Source: CAVTQY01 sp963736975 (GTDB lineage: Bacteria; Pseudomonadota; Alphaproteobacteria; Acetobacterales; Acetobacteraceae). Taken from it: a DNA stretch of 64,000 nt. The notes under the pieces are model-generated. The model was not told the origin of the DNA, made no database searches, and worked only from the letters and a program-made list of their open reading frames with translations. Of the stretch, positions 1-8,629 are shown piece after piece. The stretch is from the NCBI GenBank assembly GCA_963736975.1, contig CAVTQY010000002.1, positions 186,001 through 250,000 on the forward strand. The letters are read 5' to 3'. The translations under genes and the position numbers were made by a program. Each line of letters starts with the position of its first letter. The first letter of the stretch is position 1.

Positions 1-171
1 ACGCATGGCGACGTTCGAGTTTGGCTGAATCGCCGGCAACGGGGCGAGCCGATGGCGGGCCGCACCCCGTTGCAGGCGATGGCAGAGGGCGGCGTCACGG
101 CCATGGGCGGCATCCTGCGCGGCCTTACCGGGGCGGCAATGAAGCAGGCGCTGCGCACCGCCAAACGTTAG
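1..171 (+). CDS. C-terminal part of a DUF2384 (MbcA/ParS/Xre toxin-binding) protein
   Basis: The reading frame is open from the first base of the window to a TAG stop, giving 56 residues; the start lies outside. The visible part contains VWLNRR followed by GRTPLQAMAEGG. This resembles the tryptophan-leucine and 'tPl' signature of the C-terminal domain of Xre/MbcA/ParS antitoxins, which bind RES-type toxins. It then ends in a basic tail (ALRTAKR). If the assignment holds, a toxin gene might lie upstream outside the window, because none follows on this strand. The stop overlaps the end of the convergent gene by 4 bp. The family call rests on a short segment and is only moderately sure. Confidence 0.45.
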   Translation, partial: THGDVRVWLNRRQRGEPMAGRTPLQAMAEGGVTAMGGILRGLTGAAMKQALRTAKR

Positions 172-800
172 CCCTCGCGGACATAGCGGCGCGCTGGAAT
201 GCGCAGGTGATCGCGGAAATGCGGGCGCATCCGCCGTGTCCATGGTGTGTCCGCTGCCTGTTTCCAGGCCTCGCTCATCGGCACGTCCGGGCTGGCGAAA
301 TGATACAGCGCGAGATACCGAGGCGATCCCCGACTGTCCCGGTAGCGCCGCGCGCACAGCGTTCCCGGTACCGCGGCGAGCGCGGGGATGTGCTCATGGT
401 CGTACCACTCGTTGAATTCAGCCTCGTGCTCGGGATCGACATTCATCGCATTCACCAGCAATCCGCCGGCGCCGGCCGGAGCCGACTGGGCGCCCGGCAC
501 GGTCTGCTCACCCTCGAAGCGGAGCAGCCGCGTGCAGATCGCCGTCATCCGCTTCGACCAAACCGAGAGATTCTCGCCGGCGATGGCGCGATAGGCGGGG
601 CTTTGCAGCACGTTGATATTGTCGAGCTCGTAGCTGGCAACTGCCTGCTTCGGAGTCTGCACGCTGATCCACCGATCGCAGGCGCCAAAGCCGGGTACGC
701 GCTGTCGCTCGGGTATGTGTTCCAGATCGTACCAGTCGTGGAACTCGTCCTCATGCGCGTTGGTAAAGTCGAACGCGACCAGCAGGATACCTTTGGCCAT
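168..800 (-). CDS. Duplicated dimeric alpha/beta-barrel protein (EthD/DUF4286-like)
   Basis: The 210-residue protein is built from two copies of one ferredoxin-like module. Each copy has the same core: EFHDWYDLEHIPERQRVPGF near residue 20 and EFNEWYDHEHIPALAAVPG near residue 128. The 'WYD.EHIP' motif is typical of small dimeric alpha/beta-barrel proteins, where two modules normally come from two subunits; here both are fused in one chain. Members of this group often sit in catabolic or polyketide clusters, but no substrate can be read from the sequence. There is no signal peptide, so it should be cytoplasmic. It is transcribed after the chemoreceptor gene, 30 bp apart on the same strand, and might be cotranscribed with it. 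Confidence 0.7.
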   Translation of the reverse strand: MAKGILLVAFDFTNAHEDEFHDWYDLEHIPERQRVPGFGACDRWISVQTPKQAVASYELDNINVLQSPAYRAIAGENLSVWSKRMTAICTRLLRFEGEQTVPGAQSAPAGAGGLLVNAMNVDPEHEAEFNEWYDHEHIPALAAVPGTLCARRYRDSRGSPRYLALYHFASPDVPMSEAWKQAADTPWTRRMRPHFRDHLRIPARRYVREG

Positions 801-830
801 GGCGTCCCTCCCCGGGTCGCCGCCAGACTA

Positions 831-2516
831 CTACGCGGCCCGCACCTTTGCCAGGAACCCGTCCAACGCGCCGCGCAGCGCCTCAGCCTGACGGCTGAGG
901 TCCTGCGCCACGCCCAGCACGTCGATGGCCGCCGCACCGGAGGATCGCGCCGCGTTGCTCACGCTGTCCACGCTCTCAGTGACCTGGCGTGTGCCGCCGG
1001 CGGCCTGCTGCACGCTGCGAGCGATCTCCTGCGTTGCGGCGCGCTGCTGCTCGATCGCGGCTGCGATCGTGGCGGCGATCCGGTCCATATCCTCGACAAT
1101 CTGCGTAATGCCGTGGATCGCTTCCACCGCTGCCTGCGTGGAACTTTGCATCGCGGCGATCTGCCCGGAGATCTCCTCCGTCGCCTTGGCGGTCTGGCTC
1201 GCAAGGCTTTTCACCTCGGACGCCACGACGGCGAAGCCCTTGCCGGCATCACCGGCACGCGCCGCCTCGATGGTTGCATTCAGCGCCAACAGGTTGGTCT
1301 GGCCGGCAATGTTGTTGATGAGCCCAATCACGTCGCCGATCTTGTGCGCCGCGCCGGTCAGGTGCTGCACCGTGGTTTCCGTGCGCCGCGTCGCTTCGTT
1401 GGCCTCGCGCGCGATGCCGGCCGCTTTGCCGACCTGGCTGGCCACCTCGGCTATCGAAGCTGACAGTTGCTCCGCCGCGCCGGCCACGCTCTGCACATGC
1501 GCCGACGCCTCCTCGGACGCGGCCGCTGCGAGCGTTACTTCCTGCCCGGTCTGCTCCACCGAGCCGGCAACCGTTTTGGCGCCGGTTTCCAGTCGCGCCA
1601 CTCCCGCGGACACTCCATGCGCGATCCCGGCGACCTCGGATTCGAACCCGGCCGCCAGCTGCAACATGGCCTGATGCCGCTCGGCGTCGGCGCGCGTCGC
1701 GAGTTCGCTCTGTTCGGCTCGCATGCGCTGGCGCTGCACGGCGTTATCTTTGAACACCAGCACAGTCTGCGCCATCCCGCCAAGTTCATCGCCGCGGTCG
1801 GTCCCGGGCACCTCGGTGTCCAGTTCGCCTTTGGCGAGGCGTTCCATCGCGGTTTTGAGCCCGGCCAGCGCCCGGCCGATATCGCGGCTGACCAGCCAAG
1901 CGAACAACATCGTCAGCAAAAGGACGAAGCCGCCGATTCCGGCGAGTTTCAAAGCATCGGCGCGGAAGGCGGACTCGAGGTCATCCGCATAGGCGCCGGC
2001 CAGGAAGGTGACGTTCCACGGTTTGAATCGCGCCACATAGGAGATTTTGCGCTGCGGCGTGCTCTGCCCGGGTTTCGGGAATATGTAGAAAACAGTGGCG
2101 GTATCAGCGTCGTTCAGCGCGTTCTGGATCAGCGCGGTCAGAGGCCGACCGTTTCCATCGTTTGCAGTGGATGCCTTGCCCTCATGGTTCGGCAGCGTGC
2201 CGTGGATCAGCACCACCCCGTTGGCGTCCTGCACCGTGAGGTAGCCCTCGCCGGCGTCGAAGCGCATTTTGTGGAAGTCGTCGCGGAGCTGGGCCATCGC
2301 CTGCTCCGGCGTCAGCTTATGTGCCTCGATCTGCTGCTGCAGCGCCTCAGCGATGCCCATCCCAGATTGGACAACCGCGCGCAGCTTGTCCACGCGGTCG
2401 TGGATCATGCGCTGGTGCCAGAGCGAGGCCGCCACCAACAAAGTGACGATCAGGGCCAGTGATGACAGGCCCATCAACAGGCCGAGCTTGGCGCGGAGTT
2501 TGAGGCGGCTGATCAC
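831..2516 (-). CDS. Methyl-accepting chemotaxis protein with periplasmic Cache domain
   Basis: This is a 561-residue membrane chemoreceptor. A first membrane helix covers about residues 10-30. It is followed by a periplasmic single-Cache (type 2) sensor domain, about residues 40-190, recognisable by GEGYLTVQDANGVVLIHG and the later FLAGAYADDLE segment. A second helix (about 192-212) leads to a HAMP linker and then the long cytoplasmic methyl-accepting coiled coil. The hairpin tip is seen as IGLINNIAGQTNLLALNATI, which contacts CheA and CheW. Cache-2 receptors usually sense small carboxylates, but the ligand here is unknown. No che genes are present in the window, so it is an orphan receptor that would work with a chemotaxis core encoded elsewhere. 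Confidence 0.9.
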   Translation of the reverse strand: MISRLKLRAKLGLLMGLSSLALIVTLLVAASLWHQRMIHDRVDKLRAVVQSGMGIAEALQQQIEAHKLTPEQAMAQLRDDFHKMRFDAGEGYLTVQDANGVVLIHGTLPNHEGKASTANDGNGRPLTALIQNALNDADTATVFYIFPKPGQSTPQRKISYVARFKPWNVTFLAGAYADDLESAFRADALKLAGIGGFVLLLTMLFAWLVSRDIGRALAGLKTAMERLAKGELDTEVPGTDRGDELGGMAQTVLVFKDNAVQRQRMRAEQSELATRADAERHQAMLQLAAGFESEVAGIAHGVSAGVARLETGAKTVAGSVEQTGQEVTLAAAASEEASAHVQSVAGAAEQLSASIAEVASQVGKAAGIAREANEATRRTETTVQHLTGAAHKIGDVIGLINNIAGQTNLLALNATIEAARAGDAGKGFAVVASEVKSLASQTAKATEEISGQIAAMQSSTQAAVEAIHGITQIVEDMDRIAATIAAAIEQQRAATQEIARSVQQAAGGTRQVTESVDSVSNAARSSGAAAIDVLGVAQDLSRQAEALRGALDGFLAKVRAA

Positions 2517-2603
2517 GGTGATCGGCGTCCTTCCCGGTAGCAGCCCAAGAATGGGATGCCCGGATGAACAACCGGTTGACGGCCTCAGCCGCGGCGGCGG
2601 GGA

Positions 2604-3392
2604 TCAGCTCTTCGCTGTGCCGGGCGCGGCCATTCCGCGATGCATCTCGGCCAGCATGTCGGCCGGGGCTATATGGGCGATCGCCGAGCGTAGCTTGTTG
2701 TCCCAACCGGTAACGACCTCGCCCTTGCCCTCCATCATGGCGTTGAACCCCGCCTTCGCCACCATGCGTGGATCGTCCTTCTTTTGCGTGCCAACTTTGG
2801 TATCCAGCATGTCGGCTCGCTCGAAGAAATCGGTTTCGGTGGCGCCGGGCATCAGGCAGGTCACGGATACCCCGCTGCCCTTCAGCTCGTGGCGCAATGC
2901 ATACGCGAAGCTGTCGAGGAACGCCTTGGTGCCATTGTAGACGGCCTGATAGGTGCCGGGCATGAATCCGGCGATCGAGCCGGTGATCAGAATGCGCCCC
3001 GTACCGGCGCTGCGCATGTCGCGGCCGATCTTCTGGATCAGCAGCAGCGTGCCGGTGATGTTCGTCTCCACCACGCGGATCCAGTCTGCCGGTTCCTGAT
3101 CCAGGAAGGTGCGACCCAGACCGCGCCCGGCATTGGCGAGCAACAGCTCCGCCCGACGGCCCCTCGCCGCGGCATAAAGCTTGTCCACGCCTTCCGGCCC
3201 GGTCAGATCGGCCTCCACTGCTTCGACAACCGCGCCGTCATGGCGCAGCTGCGTCGCCGCTTCCTCGATCGCCGGTTCGTCGGCGGCGATCAAAGTATCG
3301 TAGCCGTGTTGCACGCATTCGCGGGCGAGTTCGAAACCGATGCCGGTGGAAGCGCCGGTCACGACGGCGAAGGGTCGGGAAGCCATTCGCAC
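2604..3392 (-). CDS. SDR-family NAD(P)-dependent oxidoreductase
   Basis: A 262-residue classical short-chain dehydrogenase. The nucleotide-binding TGASTGIG motif is at residues 12-19, the structural NAG at 87-89, and the catalytic triad is Ser139 (ITGSIAG), Tyr152 and Lys156 (YNGTK). The protein oxidises or reduces a small alcohol or ketone with NAD(P); the substrate cannot be deduced. It lies 12 bp downstream of the zinc alcohol dehydrogenase on the same strand. The two dehydrogenases are probably cotranscribed and may act on related compounds. Length and motif spacing are normal for the family. Confidence 0.85.
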   Translation of the reverse strand: MRMASRPFAVVTGASTGIGFELARECVQHGYDTLIAADEPAIEEAATQLRHDGAVVEAVEADLTGPEGVDKLYAAARGRRAELLLANAGRGLGRTFLDQEPADWIRVVETNITGTLLLIQKIGRDMRSAGTGRILITGSIAGFMPGTYQAVYNGTKAFLDSFAYALRHELKGSGVSVTCLMPGATETDFFERADMLDTKVGTQKKDDPRMVAKAGFNAMMEGKGEVVTGWDNKLRSAIAHIAPADMLAEMHRGMAAPGTAKS

Positions 3393-3404
3393 AGTCTCCG
3401 CTTT

Positions 3405-4574
3405 TCAGGGGGTGATCATCACCTTGATGCAGCCATCCTGCTTGTCCCGGAACGTCTTGTACATCTCCGGGCCTCGCTGCAGCGGCACCTTGTGGGTAAT
3501 GACGAAAGAGGGATTGATCTTGCCGTCCTCGATCAGTTTCATGAGTTTCGGCAGGTAGTGCTGCACAGGCGTCTGCGCCATGCGGAACGTCAAGCCGCGG
3601 TTGATAGCGCTTCCCATCGGGATTTTATCGACGAAACCGCCATAGACGCCGATGACCGAAACGACGCCGAAGTTGCGGGTGTTGTGGATCGCCTGGCGCA
3701 GCACGTGCGGTCGGTCAGTGCCAAGAAACGCCGCAACCTTCGCGCGGTCCAGCATGGAATCGAAACTGGCGGAGGTGTGCGGTTCGGTGCCCACCACGTC
3801 GATGCAGGCATCTGCGCCGCGGCCGTGCGTGAGCTCCTGAATGCGCTCATAGACATCGTCTTTCATGAAATCGATGGTGATCGCACCGGCGTCGGCCGCC
3901 ATCTTCAGGCGCTCCGGCACCGCCTCGATGGCTATTACCCGTTCGGCACCGAGCAGGAAGGCGCTGCGGATCGCGAACTGCGCCACCGGCCCACAGCCGA
4001 ACACGGCGATGGTTTCACCGCCTTTGATGTCGCAGAACTCGGCGCCCATGTAGCCGGTCGGGAAGATGTCCGACAGAAACAGGACTTGTTCGTCGGTCAG
4101 CCCCTCGGGGACTTTGATCGGGCCGACATCGGCGAAGGGGACCCGCAGATACTCCGCCTGGCCACCGGGGAAGCCGCCAAGCAAATGCGAATAGCCGAAC
4201 AACCCCGCCGGCGAATGTCCCCATAGCTTGGCAGCCGCCGCCGCGTTCGGGTTGGAGCGCTCGCAGCCGGAGAAATAGCCGCGCTTGCAGAAAAAGCACT
4301 CCCCGCAGGAGATGGTGAAGGGCACGACGACGCGGTCGCCCTTTTTCAGCTTCGTATTGGCCGACCCGACCTCGACGACCTCGCCCATGGTCTCATGGCC
4401 GAGCACATCGCCTCGCTGCATCGACGGGATGATGCCGTCATAAATGTGCAGGTCGGAGCCGCAGATGGCGCAGGCAGTGACCTTGATTATGGCGTCACGC
4501 GGCTCCTCGATCTTCGGGTCGGGGACGCTGTCGCACCGCATGTCCCCCTTGCCGTGCCATGCCAATGCTTTCAC
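3405..4574 (-). CDS. Zinc-dependent alcohol dehydrogenase (formaldehyde-dehydrogenase-like MDR)
   Basis: A 389-residue medium-chain dehydrogenase. Catalytic zinc ligands are visible as Cys38 (CAICGSDLH), His60-Glu61 (GHE) and a later acidic residue. The structural zinc loop is C90-x2-C93-x2-C96-x7-C104. A Rossmann motif (VFGCGPVAQ) lies near residue 200. The long insert around residues 105-135 and overall size fit the glutathione-independent formaldehyde dehydrogenase/threonine-dehydrogenase-like branch often annotated in soil bacteria. The likely reaction is NAD-dependent oxidation of an alcohol or aldehyde adduct. It is followed at 12 bp by the SDR gene. The exact substrate is not determinable. 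Confidence 0.85.
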   Translation of the reverse strand: MKALAWHGKGDMRCDSVPDPKIEEPRDAIIKVTACAICGSDLHIYDGIIPSMQRGDVLGHETMGEVVEVGSANTKLKKGDRVVVPFTISCGECFFCKRGYFSGCERSNPNAAAAAKLWGHSPAGLFGYSHLLGGFPGGQAEYLRVPFADVGPIKVPEGLTDEQVLFLSDIFPTGYMGAEFCDIKGGETIAVFGCGPVAQFAIRSAFLLGAERVIAIEAVPERLKMAADAGAITIDFMKDDVYERIQELTHGRGADACIDVVGTEPHTSASFDSMLDRAKVAAFLGTDRPHVLRQAIHNTRNFGVVSVIGVYGGFVDKIPMGSAINRGLTFRMAQTPVQHYLPKLMKLIEDGKINPSFVITHKVPLQRGPEMYKTFRDKQDGCIKVMITP

Positions 4575-5064
4575 GCGCCATCCCCCTCGCCTTCAGCCCA
4601 AAGCCGAATGCCGAGGGGGGTGGGGCCGTTTCCGCACTGACGATCATAAGCGCGCGACTGTGGCGGACTGAACAGCATGCTGTGAGTGACACGTGTTCGC
4701 CTCGCGGAACACAGCGCCCTTGAGAGTCAGATCGACCACTCTAAACCGTGGTGGACACCGGTCGTTCGCCCGTGCCCCTGACCCGGAAAGAGGAGGCGCC
4801 AAGCGCGCGTGGTGAATGAATACTAACGCTGCTGCACTGAGCCGTCGTATGATCGAGTCTACTGGAGCATACCAAATGGAGCATAATTCGTTGCAGATAG
4901 CGACTTCGGCCGATTCTCCGGATAGCGAGGTTAGGAGGACTGGCCATCGGTGGGTTTTATTCGATGGAGAGAACACGCTGGCACACTGAAGCGTTATATG
5001 ATAACGCTCGCCGAGCTTTGGTAAGTTACTGAAGGCGCCTCGATATCGGAGGCTTCAGAGGGTC
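4575..5064. other. Intergenic region with one perfect hairpin
   Basis: About 490 bp between the alcohol dehydrogenase gene and the small frame at 5065. Open frames here show no recognisable domain and no good ribosome site. The one notable element is a perfect inverted repeat at 4991-5007, GCGTTAT-atg-ATAACGC. It could be an operator or a transcript hairpin. Confidence 0.4.
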
Positions 5065-5199
5065 ATGGACAAGAATCTCTTTAAGCAGCTCGGTTATTCT
5101 GCGACGCGCTTTGCTACATCGTTCGAGAACACTCGCCGCAGATTCCTACCCGACGCCACGAGCGAACAGGTGCAACATGCCAGCGGGAGAGGTGCTTAG
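5065..5199 (+). CDS. Possible small ORF, 44 residues, unknown
   Basis: ATG at 5065 opens a 44-codon frame beginning MDKNLFKQLGYSATRF and ending in TAG at 5197-5199. The product is basic and polar, with no signal peptide, membrane segment or known motif. It starts 58 bp after the perfect inverted repeat at 4991-5007 and its end overlaps the end of the convergent esterase gene. The upstream bases (cagagggtc) give only a weak ribosome site. It may be a real small protein, a fragment of an older gene, or chance. Confidence 0.2.
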   Translation: MDKNLFKQLGYSATRFATSFENTRRRFLPDATSEQVQHASGRGA

Positions 5200-6203
5200 C
5201 GGGTGAGCGCTTCGGCGAGGAACGGCAAGCTCTCGTCCATCCGATAATCGACGCCGCTATGGTTGTCGGGGAATTCCTCGTAACGATGGGCGATGCCGCG
5301 TGCGTTCAGGCCGCGGATGAAGCGCCGGGCGCCGTATAACAGATTGAACTGATCAGTTTCGCCGCAATCTATATACAACGCCTTCAAGCGGCGCAGGTTG
5401 TCGGCCTGGGTTTCCAGCGCAACCACCGGATCGTGGCGCAGCCAGTTGCTCCAGCGCTCCTCGATGATCTCGCAGGTATCGAAGCTCACCGGCAGCCGGA
5501 TGCCGAGGAACTGCATCGGGTCCGGATCGTAGCTCGCGGCCATGGCAAGCGCGTTGATGACTTTGCCGGCGCTGTCCGGCTGCTTTCTGGCAGCCTCCAT
5601 CTCCTGCCACCAACGCTCGATGGAGTTGCCGGTCTTGGCGAGCGCGCGCAGCACCGCGGGCATGTCTGGCAGGTAGCAGAGCTCGAACGCCATATCGCCG
5701 GAATGGCAGGCGGCGGCGGCCCAGATATCGGCGTGGCGCAGTGCGTGCATGATGGCGCCATAACCGCCCGAAGACTTGCCGAACACGCCGCGTCGTCCGT
5801 CGCCGCCACACGCGAACCGCGCCTCGAGTGTCGGCAGCATCTCGCGCAGCAGGAAATCCTCCCACGCGCCCATGGCGATCGAGTTGATATACTGATTGCC
5901 GCCGAGCCGGGTGAAACAATCCGGGAAGGCCATGACGACGGGCGACATGCGGCCTTCGCCGATCAGCCGGTCGAGCCGTTCGGGCACATTTTCGCGAAAG
6001 CCGACCCAGTTGGTGTGCGCCAGTCCGCTTCCGGTGAAACCGACCAGGTCCACCAGCAGCGGCAGCCCATGCCCATCATGGCCCGCCGGTATGTAAACAT
6101 CGACCTCGCGCGTCGATGGATCGCCCAGCAGGTTGGCTTTCAGTGCGTCACTTTCGACCGTGATGCGGGTCACCGTGCCGCTTGGACCTGAAAATTTGCG
6201 CAT
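5196..6203 (-). CDS. Esterase D/putative esterase family alpha/beta hydrolase
   Basis: A 335-residue serine hydrolase. The nucleophile elbow is GKSSGG with Ser144. An aspartate is likely in ALYIDCGETDQF near residue 285, and the histidine is in DNHSGVDYR near residue 318. These features match the esterase-D-like 'putative esterase' fold that hydrolyses acyl esters or thioesters. No signal peptide is seen, so it should act in the cytoplasm. Its ATG overlaps the TGA of the upstream peptidase gene by one base (TGATG at 6201-6205), so the two are translationally coupled. It is the last gene of the four-gene operon that starts at 9565. Confidence 0.8.
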   Translation of the reverse strand: MRKFSGPSGTVTRITVESDALKANLLGDPSTREVDVYIPAGHDGHGLPLLVDLVGFTGSGLAHTNWVGFRENVPERLDRLIGEGRMSPVVMAFPDCFTRLGGNQYINSIAMGAWEDFLLREMLPTLEARFACGGDGRRGVFGKSSGGYGAIMHALRHADIWAAAACHSGDMAFELCYLPDMPAVLRALAKTGNSIERWWQEMEAARKQPDSAGKVINALAMAASYDPDPMQFLGIRLPVSFDTCEIIEERWSNWLRHDPVVALETQADNLRRLKALYIDCGETDQFNLLYGARRFIRGLNARGIAHRYEEFPDNHSGVDYRMDESLPFLAEALTR

Positions 6204-7720
6204 CAGCGGGTCACGGCCTCGCTGTCCTGGGTTTCGGTTATCAGATCGCGTGCCGCATCCCGCAACGCGCGGCGGGAGCTGTCCCCGGCATAAACCATGT
6301 GGCCGCCGGGAAAACAGAGCAGGCGGATACGGCCTGCCTGCCCAATCGCCGGTATGTTGTCCAGGATCAGCGCGCTGGCGAAATAAGGTGTGACGAGGTC
6401 ATAAAGCCCGTGCACCACCAGCACACGCATCCGGTCGTCCACGGCGAGATCGTCGCGCAGCGCTGTAACGGCCTCCGGGGCGCGCAGGCCCCGTTCCCAG
6501 TCCCAGTTCCGCGCCACCATCGGATTACGGAGGTGGTACGGCTGCTCCGGCTGCCAGTTCAACCAGTGATACACTTCCAGCATTCCGCTGGTGAGCGGGG
6601 CGTTCAGGTGTTCGGTCTCCGGATCGGGCTCGTTGAACCAGGGATTGGCGTCTTCCGCCCGCGGGTCGGTGAGCGTGGCGTCGTACGGGCTGCCGATCCG
6701 GCCGGGCTCGCGTTCGCGCAGGAACGTCGAGACGTTCACGCGACCTCGTAGCCGGCGTACCAACGCCGGATCGAGCCCGGTGAGCGCTGCCACTTTCGCG
6801 GTGACGCGGTCGAGCGCCACCGGATCATGGGCTACACGCAACTGGTCCTGCAGATATTCCCCGGTGGCATAGGCTTCCACGTCTGCCAACTGCGCGCGCG
6901 AAACATCCCTGGCGCTGGATCGGTGCACCGCCGCGAGCGTGGGCAACAGTTCAGCCCAGTACAGTGGATCGAACGCCGAGGACCGGCCGCCGCTGTCCAG
7001 CATCGGCGAGATCAGGACCAATCCGTTGACACCAACTCCCTGCACCGACTGGAGCGTCCGCGCGATACGTGGCGCGCGAAAACCACCGTAACTCTCGCCG
7101 GCGATGAATTTGGGGGAGAGCGGCCGGTTGCTGAGCACCAGCCAGCGCCGGATCACCTCGGCCAGATATTCGGTATCGCCGTTGACGGAGAGCATCCGCT
7201 TGCGCGCATCCGCGTCGGTCGTATCGAAACGGCTGTAACCGGTATCCACCGGGTCGATGAACACTAGGTCGGCGAAGTCGAGCCAAGTCTCGGCATTCGG
7301 CACCGGCAGCGGTTCGCTGGAAGGCGCGGCGTCCATCGGGACACGCCAGGGCCCGAGGCCGCCGAGCTGCAGAAAGGCGGAAGCGTAGCCGGGGCCGCCA
7401 TTGAAGACGAACACGACGGGGCGGGATGCCGGGTCAGCGCCGTCCAGAGTGTAGGCAATCGTGGCGATCTCGGCGAGCGGGGTGTCGTTCTGGTCCCGCA
7501 GAGCGATGGCCCGCGCTGTCGCCGTGAAATGCAGGGTGCGGCCGGGCAGGTCCAGCACGTGATGCGTCACTGCCGGCGCAGGCAAGGGTGGGCGGGGCGC
7601 GACGGCGGATGCTGGTGCTGGCCGATGCACGGCCGCTTCCTGTGCCGCAACGGCGGCGGGCACGCCAAGTGCAATCGCCAGCGCGACAAAGACGGCACGA
7701 AACGGAGCGCTTCCTGCCAC
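6203..7720 (-). CDS. Secreted S10-family serine carboxypeptidase-like protein
   Basis: I take the GTG at 7718-7720 as the start. It shares a base with the stop of the upstream gene (TAGTG) and is followed at once by a signal peptide (AVFVALAIALGVPAAVAA). The longer upstream frame would overlap the neighbouring gene. The mature 505-residue chain has the S10 signature: the oxyanion segment FVFNGGPGYAS, the nucleophile in GESYGGFRAPR, an aspartate in LYDLVTPYF and a histidine in PGGHMVYAG near the C-terminus. It should be exported and remove C-terminal residues from peptides or hydrolyse acyl groups. It sits between a luciferase-like oxidoreductase and an esterase in a coupled operon. Confidence 0.85.
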   Translation of the reverse strand: MAGSAPFRAVFVALAIALGVPAAVAAQEAAVHRPAPASAVAPRPPLPAPAVTHHVLDLPGRTLHFTATARAIALRDQNDTPLAEIATIAYTLDGADPASRPVVFVFNGGPGYASAFLQLGGLGPWRVPMDAAPSSEPLPVPNAETWLDFADLVFIDPVDTGYSRFDTTDADARKRMLSVNGDTEYLAEVIRRWLVLSNRPLSPKFIAGESYGGFRAPRIARTLQSVQGVGVNGLVLISPMLDSGGRSSAFDPLYWAELLPTLAAVHRSSARDVSRAQLADVEAYATGEYLQDQLRVAHDPVALDRVTAKVAALTGLDPALVRRLRGRVNVSTFLREREPGRIGSPYDATLTDPRAEDANPWFNEPDPETEHLNAPLTSGMLEVYHWLNWQPEQPYHLRNPMVARNWDWERGLRAPEAVTALRDDLAVDDRMRVLVVHGLYDLVTPYFASALILDNIPAIGQAGRIRLLCFPGGHMVYAGDSSRRALRDAARDLITETQDSEAVTR

Positions 7721-8619
7721 TACAAAGCGTCCGCCACCGCGTCCCGGTAGTTCCGCAGCGCGGTCAGGTGATCGGCCAGCGTATGACCGGCGATGCGCCG
7801 GTGATGCCGCCGGTTGAACGTCGTCGTCACCGTGATGTGCGACGCGCCGGCCTGCTTCCAGAACGCGATCTCGCGCTTCCAATCGGCCGGCGTTCCGGCG
7901 CCGCACGACGTCCATACTTCAATACCAACAGCCGCCGGATCGCGTCCCTCGGCCCGGGTCAACGCGCGCAGGTGCTCGAAGATCTTGAGCGCGGTGCCAT
8001 CCGGCGGGTAGGCGTTCGGCATCCAGCCATCGCCCCACTTGGCGATCCGCGGCAGCGTGCGTTCGTGATGGCCGCCGTACCAGACCGGAACACGCCGGCG
8101 CACCGGCAGCGGGTTGATGCCGGCATCCTCGATCCGATGCCAGCGCCCATTGAACGTCACATGCGGCTCGGCCCAGAGCGCCTGCATCACCTGCACCTGC
8201 TCTTCCGAGCGCCTGCCGCGGTTATGAAAATCCTCGTTCAGCCCGATGAACTCCGCTTCGTTCCAGCCGACACCGATGCCCAGGCGGAAGCGGCCGCCGC
8301 ACAAAACGTCGAGCGACGCGGCCTGCTTGGCGACCAGCACCGTTTGGCGCTGCGGCAGGATCAGCACCCCGGTTGAGAAACCGAGCTTGCTGGTGCAGCC
8401 GGCAAGGAAGCCGAACAGCACGAACGGGTCATGGAAACAATCCGCGGAGGTGTTGCGTCCAGCCTCCCAGTCCGGACGGCTCGCGGCGTTGACGCCCAGC
8501 ACGTGATCGGGCGCTTCGATGAAATCATAGCCCGCGTGTTCCAATGTTTGCGCGTATTCGCGCACCGCGCCTGGATCGGGGCTGATATCGGTCAAGGGAA
8601 TCAACGCGCCAAGCTGCAT
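7720..8619 (-). CDS. LLM-class (luciferase-like) F420/FMN-dependent oxidoreductase
   Basis: A 299-residue TIM-barrel protein of the bacterial luciferase-like family. It begins MQLGALIPLTDISPDPG and carries typical segments: SKLGFSTGVLILPQR, DVLCGGRFRLGIGVGWNEAE, and WYGGHHERTLPRIAKWGDGW. These match the TIGR03619-type branch usually linked to cofactor F420 or FMN. The substrate is unknown. It is 10 bp downstream of the 3-hydroxyisobutyrate-dehydrogenase-like gene and its stop overlaps the start of the S10 peptidase gene. It is not clearly a sulfonate monooxygenase, despite the distant sulfoquinovose genes in this window. Confidence 0.8.
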   Translation of the reverse strand: MQLGALIPLTDISPDPGAVREYAQTLEHAGYDFIEAPDHVLGVNAASRPDWEAGRNTSADCFHDPFVLFGFLAGCTSKLGFSTGVLILPQRQTVLVAKQAASLDVLCGGRFRLGIGVGWNEAEFIGLNEDFHNRGRRSEEQVQVMQALWAEPHVTFNGRWHRIEDAGINPLPVRRRVPVWYGGHHERTLPRIAKWGDGWMPNAYPPDGTALKIFEHLRALTRAEGRDPAAVGIEVWTSCGAGTPADWKREIAFWKQAGASHITVTTTFNRRHHRRIAGHTLADHLTALRNYRDAVADAL

Positions 8620-8629
8620 GGTCGCCTCC

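Noticed and set aside
21..1463. Large plus-strand frame over the chemoreceptor gene
   Set aside because: It is arginine- and alanine-rich without any domain, while the minus strand gives a complete chemoreceptor with clear motifs.
7720..8619. Luciferase-like protein as a sulfoquinovose monooxygenase linked to the sulfoquinovosidase
   Set aside because: It is 44 kb away, in an operon with a peptidase and an esterase, and its motifs fit the F420-type branch better.
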